NCBI GenBank assembly: GCA_002749535.1
Contig: MZZL01000403.1
Location: 520,209-584,208, forward strand
DNA: 64,000 nt
Source of the DNA: Apophysomyces variabilis
Lineage: Eukaryota; Mucoromycota; Mucoromycetes; Mucorales; Mucoraceae
Direction: 5' to 3'
Part shown: piece after piece, positions 25,166 to 36,140 of the stretch
How positions within the stretch are numbered: position 1 is the first letter of the stretch
Layout of the letters: every line of letters starts with the position of its first letter
Notes under the pieces: generated by a model
The model's input: only the letters and a program-made list of their open reading frames with translations
Database searches by the model: none
Told to the model about the DNA's origin: nothing
Translations under genes and position numbers: made by a program

Positions 25166-28112
25166 ATGTTTTCAACGTCCCTTCCTGTACTGCCTCTTGA
25201 GCAACATGTACTCTTACCTTCAGCTACCCTTCGTCTAGTCATCAAGGGCAAGGAAGCTACTGAACTAACAAAACGTTATTTCCGACGTATAGAGGATGAG
25301 CAGATTCGTGTCGTCTGTATTCCTTACATTGCTCCACTATTGAAGGATACTGAAACTGGCTCCTTAGCCCCATCCGTACCGTTAACCTTACCGCTACATC
25401 GTGACAGCCTTGTCCCAAATGAAGGTCATGACAGACTTTATGGTTGGGGCTGCGTCGCGCGCATTGTGCGTGTCCAGCGCTTGGAAATTGGCGAATTTGG
25501 AGTCTTTGTCGAAGGATTACAAAGGTGTAAAATCGCCGGCTTGACTTATGAGCCCGAATTTAAAGCCAATCTCGATTTTATGCAAGATGACGCGATGGAA
25601 GATCTACGATTCAAGAAAATGTGCCGAGAATTTGCAGAGGTCTTAGGCACTGAGAACATGACATCCTTAATCAAGTCAATCGATACTCAACCTCTCTCGG
25701 TCCTGGCCGATATGGTTACCTCTGCAATGGAGATCTCTTTTCAGGAAAAACTTTTCATGCTTGCTGCAAATCTCCAAGTTCGTGTAATTAAAGCTTCCGA
25801 ATGGATGGAGCGACAACTGCAGGTAAATACTGAGTGGCGACGGATACACGCAAAGTAACCTTTTCCCTGCCTGCTTTGGTTAGGTGGTGAGAATTTCACG
25901 GCTTTTGTATTCAAATATTGGAAATACTCTGAGCGCACCGCAGAGAGAGTTTTTCCTCCACGAACAGGTACAAAAACCCACTAGCAGTTTTATCAGGTTC
26001 ACATGGTTACATAAAACTTAACAGGCAGATGCTATTGAGTATGAGCTCAGCGGTGAATCAGATGTTGACAGCGATGAATACCTCGCATTGAAACGCCGGT
26101 TAGCCAATGCTCATCTCCCCTTAGACGCCATCGCAGTTGCTCAGCGAGAACTTAAGCGAATGAAGTATCTTGAAACAACATCTTCCGAATGGATGGTGTG
26201 TAGCGCATATCTAGAATGGCTGGCTAGCTTGCCGTGGGATTGTCGTCAGCAGTCAACTCACCTTGACATTAAGCAGGCGCGGCAGCTATTAGACAAGGAA
26301 CATTTTGGGTGCGTTTGAAAGCTCAAATTGGTACTGATATACTGACAAGATCCAATAGCTTAGCTCACGTAAAACGACGGATTATGGAATACCTGTCCGT
26401 CATGAAAATCAAAAATGATATCAAAGCTCCTATTCTATGTTTTGCTGGACCTGTAGGTTGAAATATCATAACAATCCATTGCTGGGTAAACAACTTGACT
26501 GACGCAGATATCCTAGCCTGGAGTGGGGAAAACTTCATTGGGAAAATCAGTTGCAACTGCTCTTGGTCGTTCATTGCACCGAGTTGCTTTAGGTGGTGTT
26601 CGTGATGAAAGCGCGATACGGTAAGCTAATGACCGAAAAGAGAAGTGAACAGTTACTGATGTATTATGAATGAAGTGGACATCGTCGTACTTATGTAGGA
26701 GCCATGCCTGGCCTTATCATGCAAGGTTTGCATAAATGCGGTGTACGTAATCCTGTATTTCTGCTGGGTACGTCATATGCTCTTGGGTTGAAATGCTGAA
26801 GAATTAGGCCTTTAGACGAGATCGACAAGGTTGGTCGATCATCCCATGCAGGCGATCCAGCAGCGGCATTATTAGAAGCGTTGGATCCAGAACAGAATTC
26901 TACATTTATGGATCACTATCTCAACGTCCCATTTGATCTTTCTGATGTTGTGTTCATTGCCACAGCAAACAATCTGCAAAACATACCTGGACCTTTACTA
27001 GACAGAATGGAAGTGATTCAACTGCAAGGCTACACCGTCGAAGAAAAATTACATATAGCACGATCACATCTGTTACCTAAACAATCCAAGGCCCACGGAA
27101 TAGAAGTCCAATTGGGGGACGAGGTTTTGACAAAGCTGGTAGAGTATTACACGCGAGAAAGTGGAGTACGAAATCTGGAGAGAACCATTACAGCTATTCT
27201 GAGAGCCAAATGTACGGAGCTAGCCCTTCTGCAGGAGATGGATAATGTGGGTTTGTATCGTTCCAAGGTGAAAGAGGATGAAGTGGAGGCTATACTTGGG
27301 GTAAGCTGCGAATAATTTTCTTTTACGAAAAAGACACGCTAACAAAGCAATTACTGGGAAAATAGATGGCCACATTTGATAAGCAAGTCGCTGAAAGGAC
27401 ACCTTGTGCGGGCGTAGTTACTAGCGTTCTTGACAATGGCATCTTGTTTGTTGAAGCAACCAAGACACCTGGCTGTGGGCGGCTACAAGTTACTGGTAAG
27501 GCTTTATTTACCTATATGGATGTAGTCACGTATAAAGTAAACTAATCAATACTTCCAAATTCGTCAGGCTCTTTGGGTAGCATTATTAAAGAATCGGCAT
27601 CCATTGCCTTGACATGGCTCAAGTCTCACGCACACACGTTGGGCTTGGCACCATCTCCAAAATATAACCTTGTCGAGAGCTACGATGTCCATATCCATAT
27701 CCCTGGAGGAGCAGTGCCTAAAAACAGTGTTAGCATAGGTACATTCTTTTTTTTTTCTTTGTGCGCTCGACTAATCTCGTAATAAGGTATCGCGCTTGTC
27801 TGTGCTCTTGTCTCCTTGTTTTCCAACAATATTATCCCTCCTACAACAGCATTGATGGGAGAAATGTCATTACGAGGTCAAGTCTTACCTGTTTCCGATT
27901 TCAAGCACAAGTTTATATTAGCTTATCGCGCAGGAGTACGTAAAATCATAATCCCTTGGCGAAACCGCAAAGATATCGACGAGATACCCCATTCAACAGT
28001 AAAACAGCTAGAGTTAGTGTACGTCAAGACAATCTGGGATGCGCTTCGGGCGGCTTCCGACCGGCCATTCGTTGGACATTCTGCAACTCAATCGATGGAA
28101 AGCCGCATTTGA
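25166..28112 (+). CDS. Lon-type ATP-dependent protease (Lon2/peroxisomal-like) with divergent catalytic motifs
   Basis: Ten exons: 25166-25822, 25884-25967, 26025-26308, 26359-26452, 26517-26620, 26676-26767, 26816-27300, 27366-27495, 27568-27738 and 27787-28112, giving 808 residues. Domains: LON N-terminal ([14 protein letters not shown]), coiled region (QREFFLHEQ), AAA+ with Walker A GPPGVGKTS (Lys378) and Walker B VFLLDEID, then the S16 peptidase. No mitochondrial presequence is seen, and [11 protein letters not shown] fits the peroxisomal (Lon2) branch. The usual catalytic KDGPSAG is KNSVSIG here (Ser699 kept), and GGIKEK is SDFKHK (Lys740 kept). The C-terminus is SRI, which resembles but does not match canonical PTS1 (SKL). 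It may be a functional but drifted protease or mainly a chaperone/unfoldase. Confidence 0.9.
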
Positions 28113-28966
28113 AATGAAGGCAACGTGTTGAAAGACGATTTTTTAACTTTCTGTATGGAATGATCTGTAAATAAAGTTGGATACCTTTCGTTAAGTTACC
28201 CTTAGAGCAGTATTTATTCAATGCAAAGAAATTTGGCTCAAGTCATTAGTTGAATATGCTTAGAAGGTAAATGGGCGTTAGTTGCTGATGGCTTCCTTAC
28301 AACTGCCACCATGTATGAAACAAAGTTAAAATTAGATAGTTAGTTTAATTATCCCGGAAACGAGCCATACTTCAATAACAATGGCAAAGTAAACGTGGTC
28401 ATCTCATTGATTGTACTAGTATCTCTGTTCAATATCCACAGCCTCCTTTCACACTTCTTGTACGCATTAAAGTCGTGAACGCTCCAAAGAGAAGGCGACA
28501 GTTACTAGAACCGATATAGCATGAAAACCCGTATCCTCTTGGTAGCCTTTATGTGCCGATATCGTCAAAAACCATTCAAGCCTAGAATTGCTCTGCTTCA
28601 CCATTGAATATAAATGAAGATGAAAAATCATATCCGTATATATCATCACCAGTGGTCCACTTGTAAGTAGTGTTACCGTACTGCTTGATATTCTTGCTAA
28701 AACTGTTGTACTTGGAAACAACCATATATGTTTTAAACGAATTTGCGTTCTCTTCTGCCTTTTAATAGATATGTAGGCTAAGGAATATTTATCGGAACGT
28801 CATGATCCGCTTCGTACCCTCCATAGGCATAACGAGGTGTGAGTTGATGGATTTATTGAAAGGTTTTCGGCTATTTTTACTTCATCTAACGTGCTGGCCC
28901 TATTGTTTCCTCTCCACTTGTTCAATTGATCTAGTACTCGGTTGATCTAAACAATGTGGAATGTTT
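28113..28966. other. Convergent 3' spacer
   Basis: About 850 bp between the Lon stop and the NDUFS4-like stop. A minus-strand reading at 28467-28721 has no recognisable feature. Nothing else seen. Confidence 0.6.
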
Positions 28967-29697
28967 CTATTTGGTCATAACGTATCTCAACTTGCCGGCA
29001 GAGTATTTGTAATTGTCAGCATAGGCCTTCTTAACAAACTTAACCCGCTTAGGTTCCTGAACATAGTAATTCCAACCTGAATACGGGAAAATAAAATAAA
29101 AAAAGTTTTCGGTCATAAGCTCACGGTTGTGCCTAGCCAATAATGAGCAATACCTTGCTTTTCGGCAAAGTTGATGGCATCTTCCTTGGAGGTGAATTTG
29201 AGAGCCAAGGCTTGTTGATAATCAGAGCTAAGTAAAAGATGTCCAATTTTAGCACGCTGTTTTCTTTTTTGATTCTCTTTTGTTCACTTCTTCACCTAGA
29301 AGCCCATCCCATTAAAGGATTTTCCCAGCGGTTTCCGTCCTCCATGATATCGAAATCGATTCTCCAGTATCTGGTACAGTGCTTGCCGGACTGTGTGGAA
29401 GTTTTGGAAGGCTGGAAGATACGAACGGAGCGTTCGAGGACGAGTTCCTCTGCGAAGAAAAAAAAAGACAAAGCCAAGGTGTCAATGACGGAAATTGTAT
29501 AGGAATGGTTTTGACAAGGCTGTATTTATTCCGTTACCAGGAGCACCCGAGACTGCATCGACGTTGACGATGGCTTCCTGTTCGGTGCGAACGACTTCCT
29601 TATTTTGGGATGCGAAACAACGTGTGGAGGTCCACGCAGTAGGTCGAATGGCGTTACGAGCGAGTAAAGCTGTTCTGGCAAAGAGTGGGGTGGACAT
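28967..29697 (-). CDS. NADH:ubiquinone oxidoreductase (complex I) 18-21 kDa subunit, NDUFS4 type
   Basis: Four exons (29538-29697, 29296-29449, 29154-29227, 28967-29076) give 165 residues. The N-terminus is rich in Arg, Ala, Ser and Thr and has no acidic residue before residue 34, like a mitochondrial presequence. The mature part shows VRIFQPSKTSTQSGK, WRIDFD, ENPLMGWASSSDY, KFTSKEDAINFAEKQGW and YYVQEPK, the order found in NDUFS4/21-kDa subunits, an accessory subunit of the complex I N-module in the inner membrane. Phases agree at every join; the first intron is 88 nt with an A/T-rich end. Its presence implies respiratory complex I. Confidence 0.93.
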
Positions 29698-29739
29698 ATC
29701 TTTGTTTAAACAGTGAAAGTTTTTAGGCAAAGCTAAAAA

Positions 29740-30001
29740 TGGTCGCTGTTTTTTCTTAGGAGTTTATCAAAAAGGGATGGCAAAATTTGCTTGACGTCAG
29801 CAAATTTAGTGTACCAAATTTTTGCGTGTTCTTTACTCTTTCCGGAAAGTAAATTCGCCCAGCGGCGAGAACAAAAATTCAGGTTGCACGAAAAATAAAA
29901 AAATTCGCCTTGATGGAAAATCAATTCACCTGATGACAGGAACAAAATTCATATTGAATTCGCCTTGAGGGAAAATCAGATGCTCTGCTGCCAAGAATAG
30001 C
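29740..30001. repeat. Short AATTCGCC-type direct repeats upstream of a DDE transposase relic
   Basis: Several imperfect copies of AATTCGCC followed by TTGA(T/G)GGAAAATC occur between 29850 and 29982, interleaved with AAATTC(A/G) words. They lie just upstream of the transposase relic and may be subterminal sequence of the element. No clear terminal inverted repeat partner was found downstream of 31414. Confidence 0.4.
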
Positions 30002-31414
30002 TTGTTGGACGAGTCTTGGCATCTTTGGGACATAAAAGAGCACGCCCAAATGCGTCGTTTACTTCTTTTTCACAATTTATATCAGAAATCACAGATTATG
30101 AACATTCAATTCTTGTTTGAAAATGGGAAAGGTTCTGTCGTCGACGGGTATGGCCGACCTGAACCGATGGATTATATTGTTGATGAAGAGCAGTTTCGTC
30201 TTGAAACATTGAGCTCTCATACGCAATATTTAGCTCAACTGCCTCTGGAGAGCGAGAAAGAAGTGGAGGCAATGAAGACGGAAAGCCAGGCAAAGCGTAA
30301 TAGTGATGTTGTTATGAGGGAGACATCATTGAAGCGAACTTATACACGCTATTCAGATCAGGACAAAGTGAGGTTCTTCAAGTTGATGTTTGAGAAGTGC
30401 CTGAGTGCGGCCGCTGCTTCAAAACAACTTGGAATTCACGTTCGTACTGCAAAAAAATGGGCTGCGCAGTACGAGAAGAGGATCCTGACAGTATCTTTGA
30501 GAAACGGAGAAAATACTGGTTATCCACGTATTTCTCCATGAGGAACACAAAAGGATTATTCTCAAGTGCATTGATGAGAATCCTTCTGTTGTTCTAGACG
30601 AAGTAATGAAGAAGTTAAAGCAAATATTATACAATTAAAAAGTATCTAAAAGTATTTTGTTTGATTTTGTAAAAGAACATTGCAACTTTGTCTCTCAAAA
30701 AAGCTCGGCTTCAACCCTATATAGATCGGAACAACGAAGAAAAGAATTCAAGAGCGCTAGGATTAGATTCATAAGTGGGATAAAGAAATAGACATGGATT
30801 TTACGAGAAACTGTGTCTTTCTTGAGGAATCTGCTTTTCATATAAATTTGAAACGTAGCATGGCATGGTCAAAGAAACGCACACCAGCAGTGGTTACAGT
30901 TCCCAAAACACGAGCATCAACAACAACAATTTTAGGCGCGATTTCCGCTGAAGGTCTGATCAAATGCAGCCTTAGACTTCCTCAGCCTCTATCAAGCAAA
31001 AAAAGAAAGCGGGGAGATGACTTTGGGCAAATGAGCAAAGGAACGGTTACGGGACACTATATCGGCTTTCTAAAAGCTACAATGGATGAAATGGACCGGT
31101 ATCCACACATGAGAGGTCATTACCTCGTGGTGGATAATGCTCCTATCCATACATCCGAGAACATAGCCAAATACATAGAATCACGCGGCTACCGCTGCGC
31201 TTACTTGCCTCCATATTCTCCTGAGCTCAATCCAATCGAGCAATTCTTGTCAGTGGTCAAAAGTAAAGTAAAACGCAACAACTTTCTCGACAAGGAAACG
31301 TTGATGACCCGCATCAGCGAAGCCTCTAACAGCTTGAAACTAAGTGATTTTAAAGGGATTGTTAGACATTCTCATAAATGCTTGGACAAGTGTCGTCATG
31401 GGCAAGCACTCTGA
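30002..31414 (+). pseudogene. Broken Tc1/mariner-IS630-type DDE transposase
   Basis: Two open segments (30002-30541 and 30794-31414) are separated by a stretch in which the similarity moves between frames and meets stops. The first segment ends with a helix-turn-helix region (QDKVRFFKLMFEKCLSAAAA, then SKQLGIHVRTAKKWAAQYEK). The second is the DDE domain: CVFLEESAFHINL, a glycine-rich LGAISAEG strand, LVVDNAPIHTS (second Asp) and PPYSPELNPIEQFLSVVK (third acidic residue). The first catalytic position reads Glu (FLEES) where the family has Asp (F-x-D-E). Between the segments, codons such as TAG occur where Trp would fit (near 30757-30767). I conclude a dead or dying element rather than a host gene. 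Confidence 0.8.
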
Positions 31415-32269
31415 CGAAAGAAAAAAAAAGGAAATTGTTAAGCAGGTCCAGTCACTGTCAGTCATCCGCACCATGAATGTACCTACGTTGATTTTAGCGA
31501 AACAAATGTGGAGAAACAAGTTGAAAAACTTGAAGATTTTGGAGATATCGAAGTGTAAAAAAGTCAGATTGTGAAGCATGGATAAGGCGATCTATAAATT
31601 TCTTTTAAAGCTGTGTGAACGAAGAGAGAAATCACTGTTTATTGAAAAAAAAAAAGCAGGCGTCATACACCAACTGACAGTTTGCTGACATTGCAGCAGC
31701 ATGACGGAGATACAATGGAGTGGCGACCGTTTGGCGTGGATCACAGTGAAGGAGTGGCAGCTTGGTGTGCAACCTGACCTGTCGCACAGACGTGTGCAAT
31801 TCGGTTGTCAAATTCAAACGAAAGGAACAGAAAACAGGCATGGAGTCATGTGAACCAGGCGTGAGTTTCTTGGAATAATTTTTGCAAAAATCACTTCATC
31901 CTATGCACTGATCAACGATCCTTGACGTCTTTACACTTGTCACCCAACGTAAATGCAATGACGACGAAATGGTTCGAAACGTTGGTTGACTATGCGTTTG
32001 AAGTGGTTCACTCACCAGTTCTAAAGATTTTTACCTGACGGCTTTGTCTCGTCTATTCGCCGACTCTCAAGACTCGCAAGAGCCAGTGGAGGGTTAATGC
32101 CATGGAATTTTTAACATTCAATCCAATGCAAAGGTCAATGCAGGGGTTGTGTAGAAAAAAAGGGGGAGGAGCACAGGAAAAAAAATGGGGTTTATCAAAC
32201 CATCAATTTTTATTTGAAAGATTTGAAAGGCATAAAGAAAACACTCGGGAATTGGAACGGAGGGATATT
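31415..32269. other. Relic sequence between two transposases
   Basis: About 850 bp. Contains A-rich runs near 31421 and 31645 and short open readings but no recognisable domain. Probably part of the transposon-derived block. Confidence 0.4.
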
Positions 32270-33960
32270 TCAGCCATACAGAACATTGGTCATCGTTTTT
32301 TCTCGCTTGATGTTGACGTCCTTGTTCCGTTTTGATACACAATCCGCCAGAATCGTCAATTGGCTGTTCAGCGCGGCGTTGTGAATTATAGGCATGGTTG
32401 GCTTGTCCTCGAAGAGCTGCACAATTTTGCCCATAGTTCTCGTGATCGCCGACTCATCTTTTGCAACAGCCAGGAGTTCCTCTATGCAGTGCCTTTCGAG
32501 TCCATTGCCGTTCAAAACACCAGTCGCCACATGTTGGAACAATCTTGAGCCCAATTTCTCGTGAGACAAGCTGTGTCCCGAATCGTGGTCAAATAATATC
32601 TCGCGATTTTATCGAAGAAAAATGCGTAACCTTGGTTATGGAACGATTCCACACTATTACTAGTGGTCATCGAATGATTCCCATAAGGCGCGTTTCATTT
32701 TACTTCCTGCAGGGAAAATCATGCTTCGGATTTCGTGTCGCTTCCACCATTTAATCCAGGCTTTTGCTGCTGGAAATTCCTTCCTTAATCGTATTGCAGA
32801 TATTCTTGAAGTCTTCTTTCTCTTTTATATATCGTAGGGATTAAACAAGGTTTGTGAACCTTTTTCCCTTTCATCGACAATTTAATGGCTGCTCGTCACT
32901 TAGTTGGCCGACTGGATGAAACGTCTGAAACGAACCTTTAAGGTACTTCAGACCATCGCCCATTCCGCTTAAATGTTTATATGCTTGGATAAGTCTCTTA
33001 GGCTGAGCTTCGAGAAATCTATTATCACCCCGAAAAATCCTTCTTCGTCCCGGAAACTTGTCCCATAAGTAATGAATAAGGAAGTAAAAAACTGCGCAAA
33101 GTTTAGCGCTGATAATCCATCAATGACAGATGCACAACAGTACACCTGTCGGTCAAGTTCCTGACAGTAAATCATCGTGGTACGAAGATAATACCCTACT
33201 CTGAATGCTTTAAATGTCGCGTCCATCAACAACGGGTGAACATGAAAGTTAGCAAAAAGGAGCGACAGCTGGGTGATCGGAAACAGATCAATGTTGCATT
33301 CGTTATGAGATTGCAACAGGTGAAGTAACTTTCGTGCCTGGTCTGAAGCTCGTGGAACTGTTCAAACAAACAAGGCTGATTCAACAGGACGTTGTTTTCC
33401 TTGAGAATCTTTCGTCTTTCATAAGCTGTCCTGTCCTTGTTCTGCAGGTTACTGTCCATTTCCTTGATATGGTAGTAAACAGCAAAACCCTTGTGCATGC
33501 CAACAACAAGAGGCTTTGCTGTCACTACAAGATTCGACAACACAATCCACCAAAGTTACTGACGACCAACTGCTGTTAGATGCTTAGCTTCATAGCTACC
33601 TTGCGCACGCTGGTCATTGCCGATGCTTTTTCCAGGATACATCTGGCAAACGGCCTTGGCGAAGCGGAAATGAACTTTAACCTTGCAAGTAACATGTCTC
33701 AGTTGTTCCTTGCAGGAGTTGCAGCCTTCTAGGCACCGAGGTTAAACCAACGCTAACGAGGACGAGAACGAATATTGACATGGAAAAGCATGCAGTGAAC
33801 ATTCTGGCATCGAAGGCTCCCCATATATGTCTTTGTCATGTAGCGCCATCTGATGGATCAACTGCGTCTTCTTCACCTGATGTGATTCCTGCCAAAGAGT
33901 CGATTTTTCAGCGAGACGATAGCAACCGTATGGTGGGAGGATACAGCAATGCACAAAGGT
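32270..33960 (-). pseudogene. Broken MULE-like transposase relic
   Basis: Read from 33960 downward, the minus strand shows fragments in changing frames: a Cys-containing N-terminal zone (CLEGCNSC, around 33700), a segment at 33543-33226, the core at 33316-32969 with LLMDATFKAFRVGYYLRTT and a following CASVIDGLSALNFAQFF, a block near 32787-32699 containing WIKWWKRHEIRSMIFPAG, and a tail at 32569-32270. The DATFK strand followed by a hydrophobic GYYL strand and a second hydrophobic block matches the first part of Mutator-like (MULE) DDE transposases. The 33543 and 33316 segments overlap in different frames, so at least one frameshift lies near 33300-33320, and stops interrupt 32960-32570. Superfamily call is moderate. 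Confidence 0.6.
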
Positions 33961-34126
33961 TTGCTATTACAAACATGGAGTTATTACAGCTATATGATTG
34001 AAAGTAAGTGTTAGCTTGTAGCATACTTGGCTCTACTTTAGACGTTCACTGTCGTTAGATACATGGTTATCGTTAATATCAGTAGTGGCATTGAAAAGAC
34101 AGATAATACTAGTATTACATTTTATT

Positions 34127-34864
34127 TTATAAGCTAATATCATAGCATATTTCGTATATTGTCCTTTCTTCAACAGCAGCTGACACAGTTGCCCTTTGCT
34201 TGCCTCTTCTTTCTGCTTCAATTTTCCTTAGACGTTTATGTTGAACTTTTAGTTCGGACAGACGTGCTGATCTGTCTGCCCTGCTAGCGACCATCTCCAT
34301 GCGCTTTTTTCCTTCTCTCTCCTTCTTTCTGTTCTTCCTCTAATCTGCATTTTCCCAGAATAGATCGACAATCGAACAAGTAATCTTGTTGGAAATACAA
34401 TATTTGAACTCTGACTCTTGTAATTACCTTTCTAAACTTTCTACTTATCATATTTGTATTTTCTGGCTGTTTTGCCTCCCATAGTTCTATTGTATAACAA
34501 TTAGGCTTGGTCATATTGTACTTAATCATTACATACCTGATATTTTTTCATTACTTTTTCTGTGTCTTTGCTTGGGGATAAGCGCAGTTGTTGCGTCTGG
34601 AGCGCGACCGTCAGACTTATGCTTAGCGATCTTTCTAGGATAGCGTTCACGAGGTACACGGTAGTATCGAATCCCGAACCCTTCCATATATGCTTTTATG
34701 CGTCCTTCTTCAGTAGCCATGTAGCGCAAGGGCTGCTTGATTGCTACTGGAAGTGGCTGCTTCTTGGGTATCTGGCGGTAAAGTTCTGCATGTGCATTGA
34801 TTGTAGCATAACCCGAACTACCTGAAGCGGTATCCATTTTGCCCTGTTGGGATGAAAATATCAT
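34127..34864 (-). CDS. Hypothetical basic, coiled-coil-like protein
   Basis: Three exons with matching phases (34537-34864, 34428-34486, 34127-34339; introns of 50 and 88 nt with GTATGT and GTAATT donors) give 199 residues from ATG 34864, or 190 from ATG 34837. No family recognised. The N-terminal half has KKQPLPVAIKQPLRYMATEE and a PRERYPRKIAKHKSDG patch; the C-terminal half is very basic (RKFRKRKNRKKEREGKKR) and continues as a probable charged helix (SELKVQHKRLRKIEAERRGK). It sits among transposon relics, so it may be a passenger gene of a mobile element or a lineage-specific gene. The consistent phases argue for a real spliced gene, but nothing else confirms it. Confidence 0.5.
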
Positions 34865-36140
34865 ACTGCTGACAGCTGGAGCCGCCCATCAAGCTAACAA
34901 AGCTCTTAATTTCGGAAGTAGTTTTACTCTATTGTCTTTGGCTTCAACATATCCATACTGATGGTTCATGATCATCGCTAATTGTTCGAAATCGTTTTCG
35001 CTCTGTTGTGGAACAAATGCGCGATTCCTTTTGATACGTTGTACGGACTGCTTGTAATGGAACCGGCAGCCTAGTAAATATTTTGTTCCGCTCTTTACTC
35101 CCTTGAACTAATATATAGCTAGGATGAAGCCATTACGTTGCGTCGCAGAAATATAAACAAACATGCCGACAAAACCGTCGTCAGCCAAATGTTTCATATG
35201 TCTACATACTATAAATGAAATACTGCTTGTACTTATCATTACTTAATCCCATTATGACAGCTTGAAAAGTTTACGGCGTGTCTAGCCAATGGTTCCAGAA
35301 ATATACACGTCGAACACAGGTAAAAGCCATCTTTCACAGCATTACGAGTAACATCGGTTACGACTGGATAGTTGCTTAATGTTACGTGCTGTTGAATGAC
35401 TAGAGATACGTTGCTTATTCCTTCCTGGGCTGAAAGGAATCACTTTTATCTCGCTTGTCATTGTCGCAGTGTAGGACGCCATTACAAGTTTTTGCCGAAG
35501 TCTTTTCCCCTTTGCCGCCTTTACCATGTTTTGCCGGAACAAATTAGAGTCAACGTCAGCAACCGAATCTTAACTTTTCAATCATTCTGAATCGATTCGT
35601 ATGTTCCAGCCACTCGTCGTCAGGAAATTGTCCGAGGAAGTTGTAGAGCGCGTATTGTGAACGAGGATATTTACACAGGAACACCTATCTCGGAACGTGC
35701 AGCACCACTTCATTTGGGAGCACCACAGTAAAGTACAGCTGTGCTGATCTCCCGGATATCGACGTCATCTGTACGGGAGTTCCGAGCCCACTGTAGCACT
35801 GCCGAAATATAGTAGTACTACAAGGGAGGTACTACAAGTTTAGGGCATCCCTTATTTAATGCTTATGACGACTGGGCTAGAAAGCTGATTGCATTCAGCA
35901 AAGAAAAAGGAAAAGGGCAGTGTAAAAAGTAAGTCTCGTTTGTTAATTTGGTTTCGTTCATGATTTGTGACGTCTTCGTGAGAATACTGCTTGTCAGGAT
36001 CAAATGCAGGAATCACATGTTAGTCCTGACCTTTTAATAATAATATATACGCCTCTGGGCCAACTATATTTTCCCCGCAGTTCGGTGTCAAACGCCTCTC
36101 TTTTTTTTATTCCCTTTTCCCAAAAGAGGTGGAACCAACC
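34865..36140. other. Fragmented coding-like sequence and promoter of the carnitine acetyltransferase gene
   Basis: On the minus strand around 35590-35200 there are fragments (IKVIPFSPGRNK, then in another frame VTDVTRNAVKDGFYLCSTC) that look like one decayed gene with a frameshift near 35360; I cannot name it. Near 35800-35840 the word GTACTACAAG occurs twice, 14 bp apart. The final 150 bp are T/C-rich and precede the next start codon. Confidence 0.35.
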
